From the NCBI GenBank assembly GCA_024644125.1, contig JAHELQ010000018.1, positions 1 to 22,261 of the forward strand: DNA of 22,261 nt, given 5' to 3'. The stretch is from Candidatus Aminicenantota bacterium (GTDB taxonomy: Bacteria; Acidobacteriota; Aminicenantia; UBA2199). How positions within the stretch are numbered: the stretch's first letter is position 1; every line of letters starts with the position of its first letter. Under the pieces are notes generated by a model. It made no database searches. It was given only the letters and a program-made list of their open reading frames with translations, and was not told the DNA's origin. The position numbers and the translations under genes were made by a program. This document shows positions 13,215 to 20,811 of the stretch, in pieces.

Positions 13215-16193
13215 TTAGAACATCAACTTGACGCCGATCCGGGCTGCAAGAGAATCGAGATAGTTTCTTTCCATCTTGAACTGAGGATCGAGCTTTGCGC
13301 CTTTGGCCTGTACCTGGCCAACTGCGTCGAAGCCGTCAAAGATGACCTGTTCGTCAACATAGATAACGCCTTCGTTGTAGAGCTGATGAATTCTCTGAGC
13401 GATTTCGTTGTTGGTAACGTTGGATACGTTTACGTTGAACTGTAAAGTGTATCTGTCGCTCAGCTTCATGTTGTATTCCAGATAAGCATCGGCTGCCCAC
13501 AAGAACGGAGTACGTCCGAGGTCGCCTCTGCCATAAGCATACCATCCCTGCATACCATTCAGATAAACTTCGGTCTGCACGGGAGTACCGGTCATTGCAT
13601 AAGCATTGAAACCAGCGGTCAAGCCCCAATCGAAGGAATATGCACCGTAGACTTTGAACTGGAGAGATCTGTCGGTGGGCAGAGGACCGGTGTGGTCTTT
13701 GCCGTCTTCGGTATAGGTCATGAACCAGGCATCAAAGTATCTTTCAACGCCGGGGTCTTTACGGCCATGCTCATCGGAACTGGCCAAACCAGAGAAGTTA
13801 CCTTTCAAACTACTCCAGGTCACGGACAAACCACCCAACCAATTGTTGGAGAATTTTTTGTCCAAATTGGCCTGTACGGAGTAATAATCACGGATAGCCT
13901 TGGTGGCCTGGACGCCCTGCGGCATAAGTCCCAGAGCCTGCACTTCGTCATACTTCTGCTGGATCCAGTCGGAACCGGGGTTGCCATTGAAGTAGATTTC
14001 GCCTTCGGGATACTGCACACCGATATCTTCGATGGCGTTCACGATGGTGTTATACAGGAATCTTACGCTCAACGCGATATCTTCAGTGAGTTTTTTCTGC
14101 ACACCAAGGGTGTACTCATACTTGCTGAAGGGTTTCATGTCGGGCTGAGTGGTATCGAAGGAGGGGATTCTCCAGTTACGGGATTCCAGGTAGGGATTCC
14201 CGTTGAACGAATCAACCGGGTGTACATCTACGTTAGTATATGTATCCCAATTGGGGTTCTGGATATCGTAATAATGGGAGATCCATTTGAATCCACCATA
14301 AGAACCTTCGGCCATGGCGAGCTTCATAACGTCATAGTAGATACCGAAAGATCCGAAGACCTTGAGGTCGGAATCGCCAAAAACGTCATAGGCAAAACCA
14401 AGTCTGGGAGCGATTTTGTCACCGAAACCAAACTGGATCGGAGGTGCGGAATATTCCGGCAGGTCGCTGAAGGAGGGGATATCCTCTTTCTCGAACCGGA
14501 CACCGGCGTTGATGGTCAGTTTCTCGCCAACGGTCCATGCATCCTGAATGTAGAATGCATAACGATTACTGGTGATATTGGCGATCGAACCGAAAGGAGA
14601 TCTTACTTCCACATAACCGAGGTCTGTGGCAATGGTCTGACCGGAATTGGGGGATTCAAAATTATCGCCCCAGTAGAAGCGGTTGTAGTTGTAAGGATAG
14701 GCATCATCTTTGTCAACGCCAACTTTCACATACTGAAAACCGATCTTCCATACATGTTCACCACCCAGGTTCAGGTAGTAAGTCAAGTCGGCAGTGGCTG
14801 TCAACTTGTTGTTGATGTCTTTGTTGGTTGCATAACCATCATAATAACCATAGTTTGCAAAGTTTCTGGGTACGTCGGGATATCCCCAACCACCGGAAGC
14901 TCTCAAATGCAAGAACCGGGGACCATCGGGTTTTACGCCCTGGATCCGGTTGGTTCTCCAGTAGCCTGCGGTTACGTTCAACATCAAATTGTTGCCGATG
15001 GTATAATCCAAACTACCACCAACGGTGAAGCTGGGATATTTCCAGGACTGGTCTTCCCACGCTTTGACGCCGCTTCCGGAGCCATCCAACGGAGGAAGTT
15101 CGCCTTCTTCTGTCCAGCTATCAATGGTACCGCTCAAAGACAGACGCACGTTGTTGGCGATCTGGCCGGTCAATTTCAAAGAACCGGCGTAATAGGTACG
15201 ATCACGGGTGATTTCCCTATTCATTTCAGGTTCATATGAAAAGACCCCATTTCTGGTGGCCTTGTAGAACTTGGGCATAAAACTGCCGAAGAACCACAGT
15301 TTGTCTTTGACGATGTAACCACCGATACCGATACCGGGCTCGAGACGAGTCCAGGAATCTTCGGGATAGGTCACATATTCGGCAACATTGTCATCATACG
15401 GATTGATCCGCAGTTGCGGAACCGGGTTATAACCCAGGGCGCTGCCGTCGAAATACAACATGGCAGAACCGTGGAATTCATTACCACCACTACGGGTAAT
15501 AACGCTGATAACACCACCCATGGATCCGCCGTATTCGGCAGAATAACCAGAGGATTTTACCTGGACCTCTTCGATGAAGTCAAAGTTTACATCCTGGCCA
15601 GATTCACCACTGAACAGTGTAGTTGTGTCGACGCCGTCTACGAAGAAGACGTTTTCAGAACTACTTGCACCGTCAAAGGAGATACCGTCGAGCTCGGCCT
15701 CATTGTTAACACCAGCAGAGGTGGTAACGATAGAGGTGAAGTTACGGCCTTTCGGCAATTTGGTGAAGGTTTCTTTGGTAATATTTACCGCGGTAGCACT
15801 TTTACGAACATCCAACACCGGGGACTGTCCGATAACGAGGATCTCTTCACGGATAGCACCAGTCTGCATGATCACATTGATCTTAATGGTTCTACCAATG
15901 TCAATCTTGATTTTTTCCCGTTTGATGGTTTTGAAACCTTCGAGTGCGAAGGTTACATTGTAATCACCACCGGGAAGTGCCAGCAGACGGAAGTTACCGT
16001 TTTCATCCGAAACAGTTGTACGGACGCCGACCATGTTGGTGCCGGTCGCTTCGATAGCAACACCAGGGATTGCGGAACCATCTTCGAGTACTACAGTTCC
16101 AATGATTTCGCCTGTCTGCTCCTGAGCGAACATGGTGCCGCCAAAGAGTAACGCAACAGCGAAGAACAAAACCAAACATTTTTTGTTAAACAT
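13215..16193 (-). CDS. TonB-dependent receptor-like outer-membrane protein with CarboxypepD_reg domain
   Basis: 992 residues from the ATG at 16193. That start has GGAGG at the right spacing and opens a good signal peptide (1-23, cut at MFA-QE); the longer frame to 16277 would add 28 residues without either. After the signal comes a carboxypeptidase-regulatory-like domain (27-112: GEIIGTVVLEDGSAIPGVAI; SDENGNFRLLALPGGDYNV). A plug domain follows (about 116-245: LVIGQSPVLDVRKSA; VFFVDGVDTTTLF; IEEVQVKSSGYSAEYGGSMGGVISV). The rest is a large beta-barrel ending in Phe (IGVKLMF), the usual outer-membrane C-terminal signature. No clear TonB box is visible. Such receptors take up bulky ligands, often saccharides or peptides, but the ligand cannot be read here and no SusD homologue is adjacent. 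It is divergent from a paralogous receptor at 16632, and its promoter is of the sigma-54 type. Confidence 0.9.
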   Translation of the reverse strand: MFNKKCLVLFFAVALLFGGTMFAQEQTGEIIGTVVLEDGSAIPGVAIEATGTNMVGVRTTVSDENGNFRLLALPGGDYNVTFALEGFKTIKREKIKIDIGRTIKINVIMQTGAIREEILVIGQSPVLDVRKSATAVNITKETFTKLPKGRNFTSIVTTSAGVNNEAELDGISFDGASSSENVFFVDGVDTTTLFSGESGQDVNFDFIEEVQVKSSGYSAEYGGSMGGVISVITRSGGNEFHGSAMLYFDGSALGYNPVPQLRINPYDDNVAEYVTYPEDSWTRLEPGIGIGGYIVKDKLWFFGSFMPKFYKATRNGVFSYEPEMNREITRDRTYYAGSLKLTGQIANNVRLSLSGTIDSWTEEGELPPLDGSGSGVKAWEDQSWKYPSFTVGGSLDYTIGNNLMLNVTAGYWRTNRIQGVKPDGPRFLHLRASGGWGYPDVPRNFANYGYYDGYATNKDINNKLTATADLTYYLNLGGEHVWKIGFQYVKVGVDKDDAYPYNYNRFYWGDNFESPNSGQTIATDLGYVEVRSPFGSIANITSNRYAFYIQDAWTVGEKLTINAGVRFEKEDIPSFSDLPEYSAPPIQFGFGDKIAPRLGFAYDVFGDSDLKVFGSFGIYYDVMKLAMAEGSYGGFKWISHYYDIQNPNWDTYTNVDVHPVDSFNGNPYLESRNWRIPSFDTTQPDMKPFSKYEYTLGVQKKLTEDIALSVRFLYNTIVNAIEDIGVQYPEGEIYFNGNPGSDWIQQKYDEVQALGLMPQGVQATKAIRDYYSVQANLDKKFSNNWLGGLSVTWSSLKGNFSGLASSDEHGRKDPGVERYFDAWFMTYTEDGKDHTGPLPTDRSLQFKVYGAYSFDWGLTAGFNAYAMTGTPVQTEVYLNGMQGWYAYGRGDLGRTPFLWAADAYLEYNMKLSDRYTLQFNVNVSNVTNNEIAQRIHQLYNEGVIYVDEQVIFDGFDAVGQVQAKGAKLDPQFKMERNYLDSLAARIGVKLMF

Positions 16194-16230
16194 TAAACCT
16201 CCATAAAAATGTGGATTGAGATATAATACA

Positions 16231-16247
16231 TGCAATAAGTTTGCCAA
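16231..16247 (-). promoter_or_regulatory. Sigma-54 promoter of the minus-strand receptor gene
   Basis: The minus strand reads TTGGCAAACTTATTGCA. The TTGGCA and TTGCA elements keep the required 12-bp distance between GG and GC; the consensus is TTGGCACG-N4-TTGCA. Transcription is predicted near 16220, giving a 27-nt leader that includes the GGAGG ribosome-binding site. A dyad TGTGAAA-N16-TTTCACA (16260-16289) lies about 54 bp upstream of this start. A sigma-70 -10 (TATTAT) overlaps the region but has no fitting -35. Confidence 0.7.
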
Positions 16248-16314
16248 AAGAAAAAACTTTGTGAAAGCTCTTAACAATTCAATTTCACATTTGCAGGAAA
16301 AAATAAACCAAAAA

Positions 16315-16333
16315 TTTGGATCCCAAATCCAAA
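16315..16333. promoter_or_regulatory. Candidate shared enhancer dyad TTTGGAT-N5-ATCCAAA
   Basis: A perfect 7-N5-7 inverted repeat between the two divergent sigma-54 promoters: about 104 bp upstream of the minus-strand start and 209 bp upstream of the plus-strand start. A further TTGGAT at 16346-16351 pairs with the right arm (ATCCAA-N12-TTGGAT). The geometry is identical to the dyads at 2352-2526 but the arm sequence differs, so a different activator is implied. Confidence 0.5.
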
Positions 16334-16456
16334 ATACCGGATCAATTGGATAATTAATATTTCATGTCTACGTATATATAAATACATTTTTGGTATGTTC
16401 AATAATGAAAATCCTGCAAAATAATCAATCTTGCTGGTAATCTCAGATTTGTGTCA

Positions 16457-16472
16457 TGTGATTTTTCTCACC
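16457..16472 (+). promoter_or_regulatory. CRP/FNR-family-like site TGTGA-N6-TCACC
   Basis: TGTGA (16457-16461), six bases, TCACC (16468-16472) matches nine of ten arm positions of the CRP consensus TGTGA-N6-TCACA. Its centre is about 68 bp upstream of the predicted sigma-54 start at 16533. A CRP-family factor here could modulate receptor expression by carbon or redox state; this is inference. Confidence 0.4.
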
Positions 16473-16506
16473 ATTTGTCGTTCCAGTCAGTCAATTTCAA
16501 TCCATA

Positions 16507-16522
16507 TGGCACGACATTTGCT
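16507..16522 (+). promoter_or_regulatory. Sigma-54 promoter of the plus-strand receptor gene
   Basis: TGGCACG-ACAT-TTGCT is a full consensus match with GG (16508-16509) and GC (16520-16521) 12 bp apart, and only the N4 spacer differs from the site at 2609-2624. Predicted start near 16533, leader about 100 nt. Confidence 0.82.
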
Positions 16523-16541
16523 AAATATTTTATCGATGTAT

Positions 16542-16570
16542 TTGACAAAATGTGCTAAATTTTATAGAGT
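16542..16570 (+). promoter_or_regulatory. Possible additional sigma-70-type promoter of the plus-strand receptor gene
   Basis: TTGACA (16542-16547), 17-bp spacer, TAGAGT (16565-16570), just downstream of the sigma-54 start. The -35 is perfect and the -10 matches four of six. The gene may have dual control, basal by sigma-70 and induced by sigma-54. Confidence 0.5.
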
Positions 16571-16631
16571 CAAGCTCAGTTGGCAAAAAAGCTTTATAGG
16601 ATCTAGCCTAAAGCTTAGTTAGGAGGTATTT

Positions 16632-19439
16632 ATGCTAAAGCGTATTTCCATTGTAGTTGCTGCTGTTTTCTTCCTGCTTTCAGTTAATTACGCACAGTTG
16701 AACCAGACAGGAATGATTAGCGGTGTCGTAAATTCTCCCGACGGAACCCCGATGCCCGGTGTTACCGTTGTGATTAAATCACCCGCGTTGGTTCTTCCTG
16801 AGATGACAACCGTTACCTCTGAAAATGGAAGATATCGTTTTCCCTCCCTCGCTCCCGGTACTTATGAAGTGAGCTTCATTCTCGAAGGGATGAACACCAT
16901 TGTTCACAAAGGCATCGTCATAAGCGTTGGTGTCACCAGCCGCGTCGATGTGACAATGGAACTTCAGTCCATCCAGGAAAGTGTCGTGGTCGAGGGTCAG
17001 TCTCCCACGGTAGACCGTCAAAGCACCACTAAAGCCGCAAACCTGGATGCCGAATTTCTGGATTCAATCCCTGCATTGAGAAACCTGGGGACCTATTTCA
17101 ACATGACCCCCGGCGTCACCAGCGATTCAGTTCATGGTAGCTCGGTTCGCGACAGTGCTTACAACCTCGATGGCGTAAACCTGGCCGATCCTACAGTCGG
17201 TACCCAGGGTGTCTTCTTCGGAATGGACATCATGGAAGAGATCTCCGTCCAGAGCGGCGGCCTCTCGGCTGAATACGGAAGTGTCAGAGGCGCTGTCATC
17301 AACGTCGTCTCCAAATCCGGTGGAAACAAATTCAGCGGTACCGCCAGTGTGTACTACAGGCACGAGAGCCTGCAGTCCGATAACACCACCGGTACTCCGC
17401 TCGAAGGCGAATTCAGCGGTTACAAGTACGAGGTAGAACCGGGTCTCACCCTCGGCGGCCCCATCGTTAAGGACAAGCTGTGGTTCTTCACCAACCTCAG
17501 TTTCAACAAGAGAGAGCAGTTTATCTCCGGTTATCCTTACGACGCCCCCGCAGGCCAGGAAATCCCGGCCGATGATTACCGTCCCTATCCTTATATCAAG
17601 TTGACGTATCAGCCCAACCAGGCCAACAAGTTCATCTTGTCGTACAATTATTCCGACATCCAGAGAAATCACCGCGGAGCCAGCCGTTATATGCTGGAAG
17701 AGTCCACCCGCTCCCAGAAAACACCTACTCACGTGTTCAACGCGCATTGGACCCGCTCCTTCGGTAGCAACTTCTTCATGAACTTCAAAGCCGGCGGTTA
17801 CATGAGCGATTTCAACATGCTCACCAAAACCGACGCTTTGCCCACCTACGAATATCTGAATAACCGTCAGACCGGTAACTTCGGTTTCGACGATTATAAC
17901 CAGAGGGATCGTCTTCAGATCAATGTTGACGGTACCATGTTTGTGGACGACCTCGCAGGCGCTCACGAAATGAAATTCGGCGGTGAGTTCCAGTATGGTT
18001 GGACCGGACGTCAGCTCCTATTCCCCGGCGCCGCAAGCCCGGAATATCCGAACTTGAACGCCTATTCCATCTATCTGTGGGACGGCGAACCGTTCTATGG
18101 CCAGTTCTATGCGCCTTACGACGTAAAAGAGCAGATGATGAATTTTTCGCTGTTCGTTCAGGATACCTGGTCAATCAGCAACAACCTCACCTTGAACCTC
18201 GGTTTGCGTTATGAATACCAGAAAGGTATGATTCCCACACAGGGAGTCGATGCAGGCCCGATGGAGCTCTTTGGTTATTCCTATTTCAGGAACGTGGATC
18301 AGACAATCACCGCTAACACCTGGAGCACATTGGCCCCCAGGGCTGGTTTCATTTATGATATCTTCAGCGATGGCACAACCTTATTGAAGGGAAGTTACGC
18401 CAGATATTACATCGCCAACATCACCCAGTGGTTCTCCGGTATCAATCCCAACGGATTTGTCAGCTATAGTGGCTACATTTACCCCGACCTGAGCCTCTCA
18501 CGGCTCACCGGAATCGGCGTACCCACTCCCGAAGATCTGGCCCAGTTGGGATACAAAGATTATGACCTGCAGTCTCCTTATGTAGACGAGGTCACAATCG
18601 GTATCGAGAAAGAACTCTGGGAAGATTGGTCCATTGGCCTCCGTTACATCAAAAAATGGGACAGAAAGCTCATCGAAGATGTCAACTCCAAAGCGTTGGA
18701 TATCGACGCCTTGATGGACAATGGCGAACTTATCTGGACCAATTGGGAACCCGTCACCACAACCGATCCCTATGACGGCAACACGGTCACTTTTTGGCAA
18801 GAGAAACAGACTTTCAACCCCAAATATTACGTAGTGAACGCGCCTGGCGCCACAAGAGATTATGACGGTGTCGAGTTGACCTTGAACAAACGTTACTCCA
18901 ATGGATGGTCTTTGAACGCATCCTACGTTTTCCAGAACTCCCGTGGTTTGATCGGAACCGACTTCGACGACAGTTGGGGCGGCACCGGTTACTACGACAA
19001 TCCGAACTACCACATTTACGCTATTGGTAGATTCCCCCTGGAAAGACGTCATCAGGTAAAAATCCAGGGCCTCTTGAAAGGTCCTTGGGGCGTCAACCTG
19101 AGTGGATACTTCAGATACCTCTCCGGTCAGAGATACACCCGGGCGGTACGCTCTTTGGATCTCGGACTGCAGCTCAGCCATGACGATGAAACCATCTACG
19201 CTGAGGAAAGAGGTTCCAGAGGTTATCCTGGACTCGCCATCCTCGACTTGAGGGTTGAAAAATCCTTTAAAGTTGGACCTGTTACGTTGCGTGCCTTCGT
19301 TGACATTTTCAACGTTTTCAACAGCGGCGTAGCTACTGCGTACTACACAATTTCCAGTAATCCTGGTATCGAATTCGAAACTATGGAAGCGATTTCCGAT
19401 CCGAGAATTTTCAGATTGGGCGCCAAAATTGAATTCTAA
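16632..19439 (+). CDS. TonB-dependent receptor-like outer-membrane protein with CarboxypepD_reg domain (paralogue)
   Basis: 935 residues. Signal peptide 1-21 (cut at NYA-QL). Carboxypeptidase-regulatory-like domain at about 27-112 (GMISGVVNSPDGTPMPGVTVVI; SENGRYRFPSLAPGTYEVSF). Plug at about 116-240 (VVVEGQSPTVDRQSTT; NLDGVNLADP; MEEISVQSGGLSAEYGSVRGAVINVVSKSGG). A beta-barrel follows to the final Phe (RLGAKIEF). It shares domain order and plug wording with the divergent receptor at 13215-16193, but the two have diverged in the barrel, so they probably bind different ligands. TAGGAGG lies 6 bases before the ATG. It stands alone in its transcript, bounded by a sigma-54 promoter and the terminator at 19477. 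No SusD homologue or energising tonB/exbB genes are seen in the window. Confidence 0.91.
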   Translation: MLKRISIVVAAVFFLLSVNYAQLNQTGMISGVVNSPDGTPMPGVTVVIKSPALVLPEMTTVTSENGRYRFPSLAPGTYEVSFILEGMNTIVHKGIVISVGVTSRVDVTMELQSIQESVVVEGQSPTVDRQSTTKAANLDAEFLDSIPALRNLGTYFNMTPGVTSDSVHGSSVRDSAYNLDGVNLADPTVGTQGVFFGMDIMEEISVQSGGLSAEYGSVRGAVINVVSKSGGNKFSGTASVYYRHESLQSDNTTGTPLEGEFSGYKYEVEPGLTLGGPIVKDKLWFFTNLSFNKREQFISGYPYDAPAGQEIPADDYRPYPYIKLTYQPNQANKFILSYNYSDIQRNHRGASRYMLEESTRSQKTPTHVFNAHWTRSFGSNFFMNFKAGGYMSDFNMLTKTDALPTYEYLNNRQTGNFGFDDYNQRDRLQINVDGTMFVDDLAGAHEMKFGGEFQYGWTGRQLLFPGAASPEYPNLNAYSIYLWDGEPFYGQFYAPYDVKEQMMNFSLFVQDTWSISNNLTLNLGLRYEYQKGMIPTQGVDAGPMELFGYSYFRNVDQTITANTWSTLAPRAGFIYDIFSDGTTLLKGSYARYYIANITQWFSGINPNGFVSYSGYIYPDLSLSRLTGIGVPTPEDLAQLGYKDYDLQSPYVDEVTIGIEKELWEDWSIGLRYIKKWDRKLIEDVNSKALDIDALMDNGELIWTNWEPVTTTDPYDGNTVTFWQEKQTFNPKYYVVNAPGATRDYDGVELTLNKRYSNGWSLNASYVFQNSRGLIGTDFDDSWGGTGYYDNPNYHIYAIGRFPLERRHQVKIQGLLKGPWGVNLSGYFRYLSGQRYTRAVRSLDLGLQLSHDDETIYAEERGSRGYPGLAILDLRVEKSFKVGPVTLRAFVDIFNVFNSGVATAYYTISSNPGIEFETMEAISDPRIFRLGAKIEF

Positions 19440-19470
19440 TCCGGTTCTGAAACTGTAGTAACATTAAAAT

Positions 19471-19507
19471 AAAAAAGGAGGCGCCGGCAACGGCGTCTCC
19501 TTTTTTT
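19471..19507 (+). terminator. Intrinsic terminator of the plus-strand receptor gene
   Basis: GGAGGCGCCG (19477-19486), loop GCAA, CGGCGTCTCC (19491-19500), with one G-T pair, then seven T. The preceding A-run extends the stem. It begins about 30 bases after the stop codon. Confidence 0.9.
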
Positions 19508-19553
19508 GTACCTGTAACTCCCACAAAAAGCCGAAATCACTTCCTATAGTTGA

Positions 19554-19571
19554 TATCCAAAATATTGGATA
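19554..19571. repeat. Inverted repeat TATCCAA-AATA-TTGGATA
   Basis: A perfect 7+7 dyad with a 4-bp spacer in the gap between the two convergent genes. It uses the same TTGGAT half-sequence as the candidate enhancer at 16315-16333. No promoter is seen next to it, so its role is unclear. Confidence 0.4.
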
Positions 19572-19678
19572 CGTCTTCCCCATCACATATATCCGAGAAT
19601 CGAGCGCGCCGGAATATAAATTTGTCTTGTGGATAAGGAAATGAGATCAGGTGTATATAAGGAAGGGGACAAAGGGCC

Positions 19679-19707
19679 GTCAGCGCGGCGATAGACGCCG
19701 CACTGAC
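19679..19707 (-). terminator. Hairpin downstream of the secreted TPR gene
   Basis: GTCAGCGCGGCG (19679-19690) pairs with CGCCGCACTGAC (19696-19707) with one mismatch and a 5-nt loop. It lies 27 bp past the stop codon of the minus-strand gene. Only a short T-run follows on that strand (GGCCCTTTG), so it is a modest terminator or a 3' end protector. Confidence 0.5.
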
Positions 19708-19733
19708 GATGGGTATGATAAAAATGGATGTTC

Positions 19734-20699
19734 TTACTTTAAGTCTTTGATTAAGCTCTTGATTGTGTCGGCCTGAGGATCGTCCGGCGCCAGTTCCACA
19801 AATTTTTCCATATACGAAATGGCTTTGGCGGTATCACCTTTGTTCAGGTAAGCGTAGCCTATCTTTAAATACGATTTCGGCCACTCGGGTTTGATCTTGA
19901 TGGCCGTCTCATAATATTTGATGGCCTCGTCCACTTTGTTCATATTGAACAGGATCTCGGCGACATTATATGCCAGGGCGTAATCGGTGGGGTCGATCTC
20001 CATCGATTTCTTGAAGTACTCTTCGGCCTCGCGGAATTTTTCCTGGGCCATGTAAGCCTCTCCCAGACCGGCGAAAACTCCGGCGATAGTCGTATTGATC
20101 TCTTTCGTTTTTTCCGGTTCCGCGTTCAAACCTTCCAGTACCTTTACATATTCCCCAATCGCTTCAGGATACTTTCTAAGCTTGAAGTAACAATTGCCGA
20201 TATTGATGCCGACTTTGTAGAGTTTTGGATTCTTCTCTCGGAAACTCACAAACATATCCAGGGCTTCTTTAAAGTTTTCCTGTTTGAATAGTTGATTACC
20301 CTGCAAAAATTCATTTCGGGAGCCGTCATCCTTGAGAACGGGGGTATCTAATTCCACCACCTTTTCCATCTCGATTCTCTGCCTGGGATTTTTTCCCGCC
20401 TGGCTCAATTCCATAGGCATAATGGTACGCACAAATCCATCTTTTTCAGCCGTTATGCGATACGGGCCATTGGCGAAGCCATAAAACCCCCATTTGCCGT
20501 TTTCATCGGACACAGTTTCCATGTTGAAATTATATTTCAAAGATTCCAATAAAATTTTGACACCTCCCAGGGGGTTGCCTTCCTGGTCTTGTACAACACC
20601 GGCAACACGCCCCACCCCTCTTCCTTCCTGGGATTGCAGCAGCGATGATCCGGCAAAAACCATCACTATCATCACGAATAAAAGCGAGCATTTTCTCAT
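19734..20699 (-). CDS. Secreted CarboxypepD_reg-TPR protein (paralogue of the one at 11720)
   Basis: 321 residues. Signal peptide 1-23 (hydrophobic core LLFVMIVMVFAG, cut near LQS-QE). Residues 29-113 are a carboxypeptidase-regulatory-like beta-sandwich (GRVAGVVQDQEGNPLGGVKI; SDENGKWGFYGFANGPYRIT). From 130 to the end are about five TPR units (GNQLFKQENFKEALDMFVSF; GINIGNCYFKLRKYPEAIGEY; GLGEAYMAQEKFREAEEYFKKSMEIDP; YNVAEILFNMNKVDEAIKYYETA; KIGYAYLNKGDTAKAISYMEKF). The NQLF, NIGNC and YNVAEI landmarks match the protein at 11720-12694. AGGAGG precedes the ATG, and it has its own promoter at 20748-20776. It lies 112 bp after the GWxTD gene on the same strand, repeating the order seen at 10683-12694. 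Periplasmic scaffold role is inferred. Confidence 0.88.
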   Translation of the reverse strand: MRKCSLLFVMIVMVFAGSSLLQSQEGRGVGRVAGVVQDQEGNPLGGVKILLESLKYNFNMETVSDENGKWGFYGFANGPYRITAEKDGFVRTIMPMELSQAGKNPRQRIEMEKVVELDTPVLKDDGSRNEFLQGNQLFKQENFKEALDMFVSFREKNPKLYKVGINIGNCYFKLRKYPEAIGEYVKVLEGLNAEPEKTKEINTTIAGVFAGLGEAYMAQEKFREAEEYFKKSMEIDPTDYALAYNVAEILFNMNKVDEAIKYYETAIKIKPEWPKSYLKIGYAYLNKGDTAKAISYMEKFVELAPDDPQADTIKSLIKDLK

Positions 20700-20747
20700 C
20701 TTATCCTCCTAAATCATCACGGTCATCCGTTCAAGTCTTAATGTCCA

Positions 20748-20776
20748 ATTCTACCAGATTTGCGGTACACATTCAA
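20748..20776 (-). promoter_or_regulatory. Sigma-70-type promoter of the secreted TPR gene
   Basis: On the minus strand TTGAAT (20776-20771), 17-bp spacer, TAGAAT (20753-20748). Predicted start near 20741, leader about 42 nt. Confidence 0.62.
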
Positions 20777-20811
20777 TGAACAGTAACGCCGAAATGGGGC
20801 GGGGGCCCCCA

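Noticed and set aside
13692..15239. A 515-codon plus-strand ORF within the minus-strand receptor gene.
   Set aside because: No signal, domain or ribosome-binding site is recognisable; long antisense frames are expected opposite biased codons of a large barrel gene.
16194..16277. Start of the minus-strand receptor at 16277.
   Set aside because: The extra 28 residues lack a ribosome-binding site and would lie upstream of the predicted sigma-54 start; the ATG at 16193 has GGAGG and a proper signal peptide.
16571..16600. TTGGCAAAAAAGCTT near 16580 as another sigma-54 promoter.
   Set aside because: The distance from GG to GC is 9 bp rather than the required 12.
17127..17966. A 279-codon minus-strand ORF within the plus-strand receptor gene.
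   Set aside because: Antisense shadow with no recognisable protein feature.
20795..20811. GC-rich palindrome GGGGGCCCCC just after the GWxTD gene as a terminator.
   Set aside because: The best stem is about 5 bp and only TTT follows on the minus strand; too weak to call.
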